NCBI GenBank assembly: GCA_016125405.1 | Contig: WGLW01000014.1 | Location: 1-64,000 of the forward strand | Length of the DNA: 64,000 nt | Source: Alphaproteobacteria bacterium | GTDB taxonomy: Bacteria > Pseudomonadota > Alphaproteobacteria > Caulobacterales > Hyphomonadaceae | Direction: 5' to 3' | Shown here: positions 18,912-28,561 of the stretch, piece by piece | Layout of the letters: each line of letters starts with the position of its first letter | How positions within the stretch are numbered: position 1 is the stretch's first letter | Program-made: the position numbers and the translations under genes | Notes under the pieces: model-generated | Seen by the model: only the letters and a program-made list of their open reading frames with translations | Database searches by the model: none | What the model was told of the DNA's origin: nothing

Positions 18912-19823
18912 ATGTCCATTCTCGTCGACAAGAACACCAAGGTCCTGACGCAGGGCATGACCGGGAAGACCGGGACCTTCCATACCGAGCAGGGCATCGC
19001 CTACGGCACGCAGATGGTCGGCGGCGTCACCCCCGGCAAGGGCGGGACCAAATGGCAGGGCACGCTGCCGGACGGCTCGAAGGTCGAACGGCCGCTGTTC
19101 AACACCGTCGCCGAGGCGCGGGACGCAACCGGGGCCAACGCCACGGTGATCTACGTCCCGCCGAAATTCTGCGCCGCCGCCATCGAAGAGGCGATCGACG
19201 CCGAGATCCCGCTGATCGTCACCATCACCGAGGGCGTGCCGGTGCTCGACATGGTGCGGGTCAAGGAAAAGCTGCTGAAATCGAAATCGCGGCTTGTGGG
19301 CCCGAACTGCCCGGGCGTGATCACGCCGGGCGAGTGCAAGATCGGCATCATGCCGGGGCACATTCACAAGCGCGGCTCGGTTGGCGTTGTTTCGCGCTCC
19401 GGCACGCTTACCTATGAAGCCGTGTTCCAGACCACGAATGAAGGGCTCGGACAGTCCTCCTGCGTGGGCATCGGCGGCGACCCTGTGAAGGGCACCGACT
19501 TTATCGAGGTGCTCGAATTGTTCCTCAAGGACGACGAAACCAAGTCGATTGTGATGATCGGCGAAATCGGCGGCTCGGGCGAGGAAGACGCGGCCCAGTT
19601 CCTCAAGGATGAGGCCAAGCGCGGCCGCAAGAAACCGATGGTCGGCTTCATCGCCGGCCGCACGGCGCCCAAGGGACGGACAATGGGCCATGCCGGCGCC
19701 ATCGTTTCGGGCGGCAAGGGCGGGGCGGAAGACAAGATCGAGGCGATGCAGTCCGCCGGGATTGTGGTCAGCCCAAGCCCGGCGCGCCTCGGAACGACCA
19801 TGAGCGAGGTGCTGAAGCGTTAG
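18912..19823 (+). CDS. sucD: Succinyl-CoA synthetase (ADP-forming) alpha subunit
   Basis: The 303-residue protein has an N-terminal CoA-binding Rossmann domain ([29 protein letters not shown]) and a ligase domain with the phosphohistidine segment [14 protein letters not shown]. It carries the active-site His and forms the enzyme with SucC. Standard family length. The gene is preceded by AGGAAGT, which acts as ribosome site. Confidence 0.97.
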   Translation: MSILVDKNTKVLTQGMTGKTGTFHTEQGIAYGTQMVGGVTPGKGGTKWQGTLPDGSKVERPLFNTVAEARDATGANATVIYVPPKFCAAAIEEAIDAEIPLIVTITEGVPVLDMVRVKEKLLKSKSRLVGPNCPGVITPGECKIGIMPGHIHKRGSVGVVSRSGTLTYEAVFQTTNEGLGQSSCVGIGGDPVKGTDFIEVLELFLKDDETKSIVMIGEIGGSGEEDAAQFLKDEAKRGRKKPMVGFIAGRTAPKGRTMGHAGAIVSGGKGGAEDKIEAMQSAGIVVSPSPARLGTTMSEVLKR

Positions 19824-20009
19824 GACTGTCTTTGCGAAATGAATCGTTCGCAACGATGCGCTAACGGTTAACTGTGATAAAGCGGTCCCGCCCGATCAAC
19901 CGGCATGAGTCGGCGGCCCGGGGCTGGAATGTCGAGACGATCCGGGCGGCTGGACGAGGCCACTTAAAGCAATGTTCGTCCAACCGGTCCGCATGAAGGA
20001 CGGTTGATC

Positions 20010-23000
20010 ATGACGATCAAGGCGACGGCCGACGAGGCGCGCAGCACGGACAACGAGGCGATGCTCGACACCGCGTTCCTCTACGGAGGCAACGCCGCGT
20101 GGATCGAGCAGCTCTATGCTCAGTATCTCGACAATCCATCGTCGGTGGACGAGAGCTGGCGGACTTTCTTCACGCAGGTCGCCGACAATGCGGACTCAGC
20201 CCGCAAGGCGGCGCGCGGCCCGGACTGGAAGAACCCGGCCTGGCCCAAGCCCGCCAACGGCGAACTGGTCTCGGCGCTCGACGGCAACTGGGGCGCGGTC
20301 GAAGGCGCCCTGAAGACCAAGATCGAGGCGCGCACGGCGACGAGCGGCGCAGGCGCATCCACCGAAGAGGTGCATCAGCAGGTGCAGGATTCGATCAAGG
20401 CGCTGATGATGATCCGCGCCTATCGCATCCGCGGACACCTCGCTGCGAACCTCGACCCGCTCGGCCTTGAAAGCGGCCGCGAGGCGCAGCCGGAACTCGA
20501 TCCGGCCACCTACGGGTTTGGCGCGGCGGACATGGACCGGCGCATCTTCATCGACTACGTGCTCGGCCTCGAATACGCGACGCCGCGCCAGATGGTGGAG
20601 ATCCTGCAACGGACCTACTGCGGCACCTTCGCGGTCGAGTTCATGCACATCTCGAACCCGGAAGAGAAATCCTGGCTTCAGTCGCGCATCGAGGGCGAGG
20701 ACAAGGAAATCTCGTTCACGCCAGAGGGCAAGCGCGCCATCCTGCAGAAGCTGGCCGAGGGCGAGGCTTTCGAACGCTTCCTGCACAAGCGCTACCCCGG
20801 CACCAAACGCTTCGGCCTGGACGGCGGCGAGGCGCTGGTCCCCGCGATGGAGCAGATCATCAAGCGCGGTGGCGCGCTGGGCGTCGATGACATCGTCATC
20901 GGCATGCCGCACCGCGGCCGTCTCAACGTTCTCGCGGCGGTGATGGGCAAAGCCTATTACAAGATCTTCTTCGAGTTCGGCGGCGGCAACACCCAGGGCG
21001 CCGGCGAGTTCGGCTCGGGCGACGTGAAGTACCACCTTGGCGCCTCTTCCGACCGCACGTTCGACAATCACACCGTTCACCTGTCGCTGACCGCCAACCC
21101 CTCCCACCTCGAGGCGGTTGACCCGGTCGTGCTCGGCAAGGCGCGTGCGAAGCAGTCGTTCGACCTTCAGGAAGACCGGCGCGCGACGCGCGCGAAAGTG
21201 CTGCCGCTGCTGTTGCACGGCGATGCGGCGTTCGCCGGGCAGGGCGTGGTCTCGGAATGCTTCGCGCTGTCGGGCCTGTCTGGGTACCGCACCGGCGGGG
21301 CGATCCATTTCATCGTCAACAACCAGATCGGCTTCACCACCTCGCCGAGCTTCTCGCGCTCCTCGCCCTATCCCTCCGATGTGGCTTTGCAGGTCCAGGC
21401 GCCGATCTTCCACGTCAATGGCGACGACCCTGAAGCGGTGGTGCACGCCGCCAAGGTGGCCATCGAATACCGCCAGAAGTTCTGCAAGGACGTGGTCATC
21501 GACATGTTCTGCTACCGTCGCTACGGCCACAACGAAGGCGACGATCCGACCATGACGCAGCCGATCATGTATGCGCGGATCAAGCAGCAGCCGACCACGC
21601 GCGAGCTCTATTCCAAACGGCTGGTCGAAGAAGGCGTGATCGACGACGCCGGCGTCGAGAAGATGCTGGCCGATCTCGAGGCATTCCTCGACGCCGAGTT
21701 CGAGAAGGGCAAGACCTACAAGGCCCAGGGCGCAGACTGGCTGGACGGCAAATGGTCTGGCCTCGGCCTGCCGATGGACGACGAGCAGCGCGGCCTTACG
21801 GGCGTGCCGGTCGCCAAGCTGCAGGATCTCGGCAAGAAGATCACCGAGGTTCCCGAAGGCTTCAACATCCACAAGACCGTCGCCCGGACCATCGCCAACC
21901 GCCGCCAGATGGCGGAAACCGGCCAGGGCGTCGACTGGGGCATGGCCGAGCATCTGGCGTTCGCAACGCTGGTGGACGAAGGCTTCCCGGTGCGGCTGTC
22001 CGGCCAGGATTCCGGACGCGGCACCTTCACCCAGCGCCACAGCCACCTGATCGATCAGGTGACGGAAGAGCGCTACACGCCGCTCAACAACATCAGCGAG
22101 GAGCAGGCCAACTACGAGGTCATCGACTCGCTGCTCTCGGAATATGCGGTGCTGGGTTATGAGTACGGCTATTCGCTGACGGCGCCCAACACGCTGGTGG
22201 CGTGGGAAGCCCAGTTCGGCGACTTCGCCAACGGCGCGCAGATCATGTTCGACCAGTTCATCTCGGCCGGCGAACGCAAGTGGCTGCGCATGTCCGGCCT
22301 CGTTTGCCTGCTGCCGCATGGCTATGAGGGGCAGGGCCCGGAACACTCCTCCGCGCGTCTCGAACGCTTCCTGCAGATGTGCGCGCAGGACAACATGCAG
22401 GTCGCCAACTGCTCGACGCCGGCGAACTACTTCCACATCCTGCGCCGCCAGATCCACCGCGACTTCCGCAAGCCGCTGATCATCATGACGCCGAAATCGC
22501 TGCTGCGGCACAAACGGGCGATCTCGACGCTGGAGGAAATGGGCCAGGGCTCCACCTTCCACCGCGTTCTCTGGGACGACGCCGAAATGGAAGGCCGCGG
22601 CGGCGAGGTGAAGCTGAAGCCGGACGACAAGATCCGCCGCGTGATCCTGTGCTCGGGCAAGGTCTATTACGACCTCTTCGAGGAGCGTGAGAAACGCAAG
22701 GCCGACGACATCTACATCCTGCGGATCGAGCAGCTCTATCCGTTCCCTGTCGCCTCCGTTCTCAAGGAACTTGGACGCTTTCCCCAGGCCGAAACGGTGT
22801 GGTGCCAGGAAGAGCCGAAGAATATGGGCGCCTGGACGTTCGTCGAACCGCAGATCGAAAAGACGCTCGAGCGGCTCGACACGGTTCACAAGCGGCCGCG
22901 TTATGCCGGACGTCCGGCGTCCGCCTCCACGGCGGCCGGCACGATGGCGCTGCACAACAAGGAACTGGCCGCCTTCCTCGAAACGGCGTTCGAGGCCTAG
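20010..23000 (+). CDS. sucA: 2-oxoglutarate dehydrogenase E1 component
   Basis: The 996-residue protein is a full-length thiamine diphosphate enzyme that decarboxylates 2-oxoglutarate and passes the succinyl group to the lipoyl arm of SucB. The N-terminal segment TAFLYGGNAAWIEQLYAQYL is the E2-binding region; IGMPHRGRLNVLA and GDAAFAGQGVVSE are cofactor/active-site motifs; the C-terminal part has YEYGYSL and PVASVLKELGRFP. ATG at 20010 follows AAGGACGG; a TTG at 20004 is less likely. A 186-base gap after sucD holds no clear terminator. Confidence 0.97.
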   Translation: MTIKATADEARSTDNEAMLDTAFLYGGNAAWIEQLYAQYLDNPSSVDESWRTFFTQVADNADSARKAARGPDWKNPAWPKPANGELVSALDGNWGAVEGALKTKIEARTATSGAGASTEEVHQQVQDSIKALMMIRAYRIRGHLAANLDPLGLESGREAQPELDPATYGFGAADMDRRIFIDYVLGLEYATPRQMVEILQRTYCGTFAVEFMHISNPEEKSWLQSRIEGEDKEISFTPEGKRAILQKLAEGEAFERFLHKRYPGTKRFGLDGGEALVPAMEQIIKRGGALGVDDIVIGMPHRGRLNVLAAVMGKAYYKIFFEFGGGNTQGAGEFGSGDVKYHLGASSDRTFDNHTVHLSLTANPSHLEAVDPVVLGKARAKQSFDLQEDRRATRAKVLPLLLHGDAAFAGQGVVSECFALSGLSGYRTGGAIHFIVNNQIGFTTSPSFSRSSPYPSDVALQVQAPIFHVNGDDPEAVVHAAKVAIEYRQKFCKDVVIDMFCYRRYGHNEGDDPTMTQPIMYARIKQQPTTRELYSKRLVEEGVIDDAGVEKMLADLEAFLDAEFEKGKTYKAQGADWLDGKWSGLGLPMDDEQRGLTGVPVAKLQDLGKKITEVPEGFNIHKTVARTIANRRQMAETGQGVDWGMAEHLAFATLVDEGFPVRLSGQDSGRGTFTQRHSHLIDQVTEERYTPLNNISEEQANYEVIDSLLSEYAVLGYEYGYSLTAPNTLVAWEAQFGDFANGAQIMFDQFISAGERKWLRMSGLVCLLPHGYEGQGPEHSSARLERFLQMCAQDNMQVANCSTPANYFHILRRQIHRDFRKPLIIMTPKSLLRHKRAISTLEEMGQGSTFHRVLWDDAEMEGRGGEVKLKPDDKIRRVILCSGKVYYDLFEEREKRKADDIYILRIEQLYPFPVASVLKELGRFPQAETVWCQEEPKNMGAWTFVEPQIEKTLERLDTVHKRPRYAGRPASASTAAGTMALHNKELAAFLETAFEA

Positions 23001-23009
23001 AGGGCGGAC

Positions 23010-24569
23010 ATGACCGACATCACGGTCCCGGTTCTGGGCGAGAGCGTCAAGGAAGCGACGGTCGGGTCGTGGCTGAAGAAGCCCGGCGAGCACGTCGACC
23101 GCGACGAGCCGCTGGTCGAACTGGAAACCGACAAGGTTTCGGTTGAAGTGTCCGCCACCGAGGCGGGCGTGCTTTCCGAAATCCTTGCGAAGGAAGGCGA
23201 TACGGTCCAGATCGGGGCCTTGCTGGGCCGCATCGGCGCCAACGGCGCAAGCGCCCCGGCGCCGCAGTCGAGGGCGTCAGAACCAAAGACCAAACCATCC
23301 GCCTCGGCGACGCCGGCGGCGGCAGATACGGGATCGGGAAAGACCATGGATATCAAGGTGCCGGCGATGGGCGAAAGCGTCACCGAGGGGACGCTCGCCA
23401 ACTGGCTGGTCAAGCCGGGCCAGCAGGTGGCGCAGGACGATCCGATCGCGGAGATCGAGACCGACAAGGTCGCCATCGAGGTGCCGGCGCCGGCCGCCGG
23501 CGTCATTTCCGACCAGCTGGTCAAGGAAGGCGAGACCGTCTCCATCGGCACCATCATCGCGCGCATGAATGCCGGCGCCTCCGGAGCCAAGCCGGCTGCT
23601 TCGGCCGCCCCCGCTGCATCGACGCCTGCGCCCGCCGCGAAGGCGAACGGCCCGGTCTCCGAAAAGGCGACGGACAAGGTCGCCCCCTCGGTCCAGCGCA
23701 TCGCCACCGAAGCGGGTGTCGCTGCTTCGCAGATTCCCGGCACCGGCCGCGGCGGCCGCGCCACCAAGGGTGACGCCCTGAAGTATGTCGCCGAGACGGC
23801 TTCGGCGCCGGCCTCGCAGGCATCGCGTCCTGCGCCTGCCGTTGAGGCGCGAGCGCCGCGCGAGCTGGGTCCGCGTGAGGAGCGTCAGAAGATGACGCGT
23901 CTGCGCCAGACCATCGCGCGCCGCCTGAAGGAAGCCCAGAACACGGCGGCGATGCTGACGACGTTCAACGACGTCGACATGTCCGTCGTGATGGAGCTTC
24001 GCAAGAAGTACAAGGACTCCTTCGAGAAGAAACACGGCGTGAAGCTTGGCTTCATGGGCTTCTTCACCAAGGCCTGCGTTGCGGCGCTGAAGGAAATCCC
24101 GAACGTCAACGCCGAGATCGACGGCGCCGACATCATCTACAAGAACTTCTACAATATCGGCGTGGCCGTCGGCACCGACAAAGGTCTGGTTGTGCCGGTA
24201 GTGCGCGACGCCGACGTGATGAGCCTGGCGGAGATCGAAGCGGAGATCGGACGCCTCGGCGGTCTTGCGCGCGACGGCGGTCTCGGCCTCGACGACCTGC
24301 AGGGCGGCACGTTCACGATCACCAATGGCGGCGTCTATGGGTCGCTGATGTCGACGCCGATCCTCAACCCGCCACAGTCGGGCGTGCTGGGGATGCACCG
24401 GATCGAGAACCGGCCCGTGGCGATTGCGAGCAAGGTCGAGATCCGCCCGATGATGTACCTCGCGCTGTCATACGATCACCGGATCGTCGACGGCAAAGAG
24501 GCCGTGACCTTCCTGGTCCGCGTCAAGGAAGCGCTGGAAGACCCCGAGCGCTTGCTGCTCGATATTTGA
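23010..24569 (+). CDS. sucB: Dihydrolipoyl succinyltransferase (E2) with two lipoyl domains
   Basis: The 519-residue protein is about 100 residues longer than the common SucB of about 400-420. The extra length is a second lipoyl domain. Domain one spans about 1-76 with lipoyl Lys42 (ETDKVSVEV), domain two about 113-186 with Lys153 (ETDKVAIEV). Ala/Pro linkers follow each. The E3-binding domain is near 225-260 ([13 protein letters not shown]), and the catalytic domain ends with SYDHRIVDG containing His490 and Asp494. It is the core of the 2-oxoglutarate dehydrogenase complex. It starts 9 bases after sucA. Confidence 0.96.
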   Translation: MTDITVPVLGESVKEATVGSWLKKPGEHVDRDEPLVELETDKVSVEVSATEAGVLSEILAKEGDTVQIGALLGRIGANGASAPAPQSRASEPKTKPSASATPAAADTGSGKTMDIKVPAMGESVTEGTLANWLVKPGQQVAQDDPIAEIETDKVAIEVPAPAAGVISDQLVKEGETVSIGTIIARMNAGASGAKPAASAAPAASTPAPAAKANGPVSEKATDKVAPSVQRIATEAGVAASQIPGTGRGGRATKGDALKYVAETASAPASQASRPAPAVEARAPRELGPREERQKMTRLRQTIARRLKEAQNTAAMLTTFNDVDMSVVMELRKKYKDSFEKKHGVKLGFMGFFTKACVAALKEIPNVNAEIDGADIIYKNFYNIGVAVGTDKGLVVPVVRDADVMSLAEIEAEIGRLGGLARDGGLGLDDLQGGTFTITNGGVYGSLMSTPILNPPQSGVLGMHRIENRPVAIASKVEIRPMMYLALSYDHRIVDGKEAVTFLVRVKEALEDPERLLLDI

Positions 24570-24647
24570 CTCGGGGCGTCGCCGCGCCCGAATACGATTC
24601 GCCGGTCGCCTCCGGGCGCACCGACGTAATGAACGGAAAGACCCAAC

Positions 24648-26048
24648 ATGGCTGAGAGCTACGACGTCGTCATCATCGGGGCGGGACCCGGCGGCTACAA
24701 TTGCGCCATCCGCTGCGGCCAGCTGGGACTGAAGACGGCGATCATCGAGAAGGGTGCGACGCTGGGCGGCACCTGCCTCAATGTCGGCTGCATCCCTTCC
24801 AAGGCCATGCTGCACGCTTCGGAACTTTACGAGACGGCCTCGAAGGAGTTCGCCGGCCTCGGCATCGAGGTCTCGGGCCTCAAGCTCAATCTCGACCAGA
24901 TGCTGAAGCAGAAGGCCGAGGCGGTGTCCGGCCTTACCAACGGCGTCGCCTTCCTGATGAAGAAGCACAAGGTGACGGTCTACACCGGGACCGGCCGCAT
25001 CGACGGGCCTGGCAAGGTCGTGGTGAAGGGCGAAGGCGGCGAGACGAAACTCGAAGCGAAGAACATCGTCATCGCAACCGGTTCGGAGCCGACGCCGCTG
25101 CCGGGCGTCGAGATCGACGAGGAGCGCATCGTCTCGTCGACGGGCGCGCTGTCGCTGAAGGCCGTTCCGAAGAAGATGATCCTGATCGGCGCCGGCATCA
25201 TCGGGCTGGAGCTGGGCTCGGTGTGGCGCCGGCTCGGGGCCGAGGTGACGGTGGTCGAATATCTTGACCGCATCCTGCCTGGCGCCGATGGCGAAATCGC
25301 CAAGCAGGCCCAGCGTCTGTTCCAGAAACAGGGCCTCGAATTCCGCCTCGGCATGAAGGTGACCGGCGTCGAGAAGCAGAAGTCGAAGCTGAAACTGTCG
25401 ATGGAGCCCGCGAAAGGCGGCGCCGCGGAAACGCTGGACGCGGATGTCGTGCTGGTTGCGATCGGCCGCCGGCCCTACACCCAGGGCCTGGGTCTCGAGA
25501 CGGTGGGCGTCGTTCCAGACAAGCGCGGCGTCATCGCCAACGACCATTACCGCACCACGGCGCCGGGCGTCTGGGTGATCGGGGACACGACCTCCGGTCC
25601 CATGCTGGCGCACAAGGCGGAGGACGAAGCCGTCGCGTGCGCCGAACTGATCGCGGGCAAGGCCGGGCACGTCGACTACGGCATCATTCCGGGCGTGGTC
25701 TACACCAAGCCGGAGATCGCCTGGGTCGGCAAGACCGAGGAGGAGCTGAAGGCCGAGGGCGTGAAGTACAAGGCCGGCAAGTTCCCGTTCACCGCGAATT
25801 CGCGTGCGAGGACCAATCACGAGACGGACGGCTTCGTGAAAATCCTCGCCGATGCGGAAACCGATCGCGTGCTGGGCGCTCACCTGATGGGTGTGGGCGT
25901 CGGCGAGATGGTGGCGGAGATCTGCGTGGCGATGGAGTTCGGCGCGTCATCTGAAGACATCGCGCGCACCTGCCATGCCCACCCGACGCTGACCGAGGCG
26001 GTGCGCCAGGCCGCCATGTCAGTCGAAGGCTGGACCATGCAGATGTGA
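24648..26048 (+). CDS. lpdA: Dihydrolipoyl dehydrogenase (E3)
   Basis: The 466-residue flavoprotein reoxidises the lipoyl arms of E2 and passes electrons to NAD. It has the N-terminal FAD motif GAGPGGYNCA, the redox disulfide Cys43/Cys48 in GGTCLNVGCIPSK, a second nucleotide motif GAGIIGLELG, and the dimer-interface His445/Glu450 pair in HAHPTLTEA. Length is normal. It follows sucB by 78 bases and completes the complex. Confidence 0.97.
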   Translation: MAESYDVVIIGAGPGGYNCAIRCGQLGLKTAIIEKGATLGGTCLNVGCIPSKAMLHASELYETASKEFAGLGIEVSGLKLNLDQMLKQKAEAVSGLTNGVAFLMKKHKVTVYTGTGRIDGPGKVVVKGEGGETKLEAKNIVIATGSEPTPLPGVEIDEERIVSSTGALSLKAVPKKMILIGAGIIGLELGSVWRRLGAEVTVVEYLDRILPGADGEIAKQAQRLFQKQGLEFRLGMKVTGVEKQKSKLKLSMEPAKGGAAETLDADVVLVAIGRRPYTQGLGLETVGVVPDKRGVIANDHYRTTAPGVWVIGDTTSGPMLAHKAEDEAVACAELIAGKAGHVDYGIIPGVVYTKPEIAWVGKTEEELKAEGVKYKAGKFPFTANSRARTNHETDGFVKILADAETDRVLGAHLMGVGVGEMVAEICVAMEFGASSEDIARTCHAHPTLTEAVRQAAMSVEGWTMQM

Positions 26049-26096
26049 CGCGGCACATTAATTGCGGGCCGGCGGGGGCCCAGCGGAGGGGACGCC

Positions 26097-27008
26097 TTGA
26101 ACACGCTCGCCAGTCTGACCGGGGAACTGGCCCTGGCGCGAGAGGCGGTCGCGGGTCGCCTGCGGGGCGTTGATCCCGACGACATACCGGCCCAGCGCAA
26201 GGCCTATGACGCGTTCGCGGAAAATGATCCGCTGCCGGAAGGCGCGGGACAATCGACCATCGATCTTGGCGGGGTGAGCTCGCTTGGCGTCCTGCCCGAG
26301 GGCGCGAGCGGCGAGCGGGTCATCCTCTGGATGCATGGCGGCGGCTATGTCGTCGGCTCGTCCGTCTCCCACCGCGGGCTTGGCTCGCAGGTTGCGGCGG
26401 CCGCGGGTTGCGCCGTGGTGCTGCCCGACTATCGCCTGGCGCCCGAACATGTTTATCCCGCCGCGATCGAGGATTGCGTTGCGGTCTACCATGCCGTGCT
26501 GGCCGAGGGCGTGGCGCCGGAGCAGATTGTGCTGGCGGGCGATTCCGCCGGCGGCGCGCTCGCGGTGTCCACGGCGCTGCGGCTGAAGAAGGAAGGCGCC
26601 GCGACGCCGGCCGGCTTGATGCTGCTCAGCCCGTGGGTCGACCTTTCATGCGAGGGATGGAGCTACGACGCCAAGTCGCGGCGCGATCCGTTCCTCACGG
26701 CCTCGTCGCTTCAGGCCCGCGCAAAGCAGTATCTCGGCGCCGCCTCGCATGACGATCCCGGCATTGACCTGCTCAACGCCGACCTGCGCGGGCTGCCGCC
26801 GACGATCATCCAGACGGGCGAAGCCGAAGTAGTGCTCTCCGATTCAACCACGCTCGCCGAGCGGATCGGCGCTGCGGGCGCGCCCGTCACGCTGGAGATC
26901 TGGCCGGAGATGTTTCACGTGTTCCAGGCGCGTTATCCGATGCTGACGCAGGCGCGCCAGGCGATCACGCGTCTCGGCGCCTGGGCCGGCGCACACCTGC
27001 GCTCCTGA
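26097..27008 (+). CDS. Alpha/beta hydrolase, hormone-sensitive-lipase-like
   Basis: The 303-residue protein has the oxyanion-hole motif HGGGY (His80-Tyr84) and the nucleophile elbow GDSAGG with Ser150. A C-terminal EMFHVF supplies the likely catalytic His, and EAEVVLSDS the likely Asp region. This is the bacterial HSL-like carboxylesterase family, acting on short acyl esters; the natural substrate is unknown. The TTG start at 26097 is supported by GGAGGGG six bases upstream. It follows lpdA by 48 bases but need not be related in function. Confidence 0.87.
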   Translation: MNTLASLTGELALAREAVAGRLRGVDPDDIPAQRKAYDAFAENDPLPEGAGQSTIDLGGVSSLGVLPEGASGERVILWMHGGGYVVGSSVSHRGLGSQVAAAAGCAVVLPDYRLAPEHVYPAAIEDCVAVYHAVLAEGVAPEQIVLAGDSAGGALAVSTALRLKKEGAATPAGLMLLSPWVDLSCEGWSYDAKSRRDPFLTASSLQARAKQYLGAASHDDPGIDLLNADLRGLPPTIIQTGEAEVVLSDSTTLAERIGAAGAPVTLEIWPEMFHVFQARYPMLTQARQAITRLGAWAGAHLRS

Positions 27009-27052
27009 CGCGCAACCGCCGGCGCCCTCGCAAGCGAGGCTTGCAAGGCGGA

Positions 27053-27553
27053 TCAGGCGGCGAGTTTGGTCGATGGAAGGACAGGCGGAGCGCGCGCGGC
27101 GAAGGCGGCGGGCTGCGCGGGACGTGGCGCGAAGGCGATCACGGTCGCTGACGCGGACGCGATGCTTGTGGCACGCGGAACAGCGGCCCGAGCGCGCTGG
27201 AGACGCCGGAGGCGCTTGGCCACGCGGCGGTCGATGAAGAGACAGTCGACATGGATCTGCCGGTAGCGCCGGATGAATGCGCCCTGACGCTTCGGACAGG
27301 CCGGAAGCACGCGCGGACAATACACGGGACGTCCGGCGAGCCGGCGCACCCTGCGGGCGATGGCCCAGGCCAGTTCGGCCTCCGCCTCGGCGAGGAAGGG
27401 CCCGATGAGGTCCAGGTCTCCGTCTGCGAAGCGCCGATTGACCGCCCGTTTGGCGCACAGGTCGAAGACGATGTGGAGCATCCAGAGCCGCAGCCAGAGA
27501 CACATCCACACCAGCCAGTCGGCCCGAAGCCAGGAAGGCGGTGCAAGGTTCAT
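27053..27553 (-). CDS. Hypothetical protein with Trp-rich N-terminus
   Basis: A 166-residue frame starts at an ATG at 27553 and reads MNLAPPSWLRADWLVWMCLW, followed by a hydrophobic stretch, then an Arg-rich middle (ARRVRRLAGRPVYCPRV, RLRRLQRARA) and an Ala/Pro-rich tail. I recognise no family. The composition is compatible with a real small basic protein with one membrane segment near residues 12-32. The ribosome site is weak, the frame continues open far upstream through repeat DNA, and neighbours on the left are convergent. Treat as a plausible gene rather than a firm one. Confidence 0.45.
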   Translation of the reverse strand: MNLAPPSWLRADWLVWMCLWLRLWMLHIVFDLCAKRAVNRRFADGDLDLIGPFLAEAEAELAWAIARRVRRLAGRPVYCPRVLPACPKRQGAFIRRYRQIHVDCLFIDRRVAKRLRRLQRARAAVPRATSIASASATVIAFAPRPAQPAAFAARAPPVLPSTKLAA

Positions 27554-27656
27554 GGGGGCAGTGTCCGCCCGTCCGCAGGGGTGGGGGACAACTTTCTTTT
27601 CGGGCCCCGTGGTTGCTGGGGCTTTCAGTGTTCGAGTGGAGGATAGAGCGGCTGGA

Positions 27657-27736
27657 CCCCGGCTTTCGCCGGGGCGGGCGGTGAAACGGGAGCCGCCCAG
27701 TTTTGGATCCCGGATAACGCTTCGCGTTTCCGGGAT
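27657..27736. repeat. REP-like hairpins (pair 1)
   Basis: CCCCGGC/GCCGGGG forms a stem at 27657-27663 and 27668-27674. A longer, nested hairpin lies at 27707-27736: outer arms ATCCCGGA and TCCGGGAT, inner arms AACGC and GCGTT. Part of it recurs near 27951-27963 (GTTTCCGGGATGAC), which suggests a dispersed intergenic family. Function is unknown; such palindromes are usually extragenic repeats. Confidence 0.7.
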
Positions 27737-27798
27737 GACAGGCGAGAGGGCGGTCCCCCCTCCTGATCTTCCGGGTTGAAGCGACTGTGAGCGTTGCG

Positions 27799-27883
27799 CC
27801 TCCCCCGTTCGGGGGAGGGAGATCATGCCGCCGTTGAAAGTCTTGCCACAGCGCCGCTCTCCTCCTCCCCCGAACGGGGGAGG
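27799..27883. repeat. REP-like hairpins (pair 2, mirrored copies)
   Basis: Two copies of one 20-base palindrome lie 45 bases apart in opposite orientation: 27799-27818 (CCTCCCCC, loop GTTC, GGGGGAGG) and 27864-27883 (same arms, loop GAAC). The whole 27554-28011 gap holds no convincing gene; it contains these repeats and flanking low-complexity DNA only. Confidence 0.7.
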
Positions 27884-28011
27884 CGCGACAGATAACGACG
27901 CCCGCCACGACGAAGATCGGGAGGGGGGCAATCTCGCGGCATCGACCGGCGTTTCCGGGATGACAGGCGGGGATGAAAGGCGGGCTGGGAGCGCCGGCGC
28001 ACCGGAAATAA

Positions 28012-28060
28012 TTAGTTGACTAGGAAACCATCGAGAATTATTTGTTTCCTGGTCAACTAA
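28012..28060. promoter_or_regulatory. Long inverted repeat, probable MarR operator
   Basis: The left arm TTAGTTGACTAGGAAAC (28012-28028) and right arm GTTTCCTGGTCAACTAA (28044-28060) are reverse complements at 16 of 17 positions, with a 15-base AT-rich centre. It ends nine bases before the MarR start codon. The AT-rich composition stands out from the surroundings. MarR dimers bind such palindromes, so autoregulation is the natural reading. Confidence 0.7.
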
Positions 28061-28069
28061 AGGGCGGCC

Positions 28070-28531
28070 ATGCGCGCGACCGACACACCAGCGGACTTGG
28101 AAGCTCATCTCGGTTACTGGCTGCGGCTCGTCTCCAACTCTGTCTCTCATGGCTTTGCCCGTAAGCTCGAAAGCCACGGCGTTACAGTGGCGGAGTGGGT
28201 GGTCTTGAGGATGCTTTGGGATGCCGGAGCAATCGCACCCTCCCAACTTGCGGAACGTATCGGCATGACAAAGGGGGCGATCACCAAACTCGCCGACCGC
28301 CTTTTGAAAAAGAGACTTATCGACCGGGTGTCGAATGCCGATGACAAGCGCGCCCAGACCCTTTCGCTCAAAGCCTCTGGCCGCAGCATCGTTCCGCGTT
28401 TGGCGGCGCTCGCAGACGCGAATGAGGCGGAGTGCTTTGACGCCCTTTCGACCAACGAGCGTCGCCTGCTGGAAAGACTGCTCCGCAAGGTCGCCCTGGC
28501 GCGCGACCTGACGGGCGCTCCGACGGACTGA
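28070..28531 (+). CDS. MarR-family transcription regulator
   Basis: The 153-residue protein has the MarR winged-helix layout: an N-terminal dimerisation helix (LEAHLGYWLRLVSN), recognition region PSQLAERIGMTKGAITKLADRL, a wing with NADDKRAQTLSL, and a C-terminal dimerisation helix. Such proteins usually repress themselves and a neighbour and release DNA on binding a small ligand. A near-perfect inverted repeat lies just upstream. The DUF1398 gene follows after 30 bases and is probably co-transcribed. Codon use is a little less GC-rich than the neighbours. Confidence 0.9.
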   Translation: MRATDTPADLEAHLGYWLRLVSNSVSHGFARKLESHGVTVAEWVVLRMLWDAGAIAPSQLAERIGMTKGAITKLADRLLKKRLIDRVSNADDKRAQTLSLKASGRSIVPRLAALADANEAECFDALSTNERRLLERLLRKVALARDLTGAPTD

Positions 28532-28561
28532 AGGCAATAACGCCGAACGAAGGTGATGACG

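Noticed and set aside
20196-23093. 965-codon open frame on the minus strand opposite sucA
   Set aside because: Antisense to a fully conserved enzyme; its open state follows from high GC in codon position three. No family resemblance.
27799-27883. Repeated CCTCCCCC units as a CRISPR array
   Set aside because: Only two copies, in opposite orientation, each a self-complementary hairpin; no cas genes.
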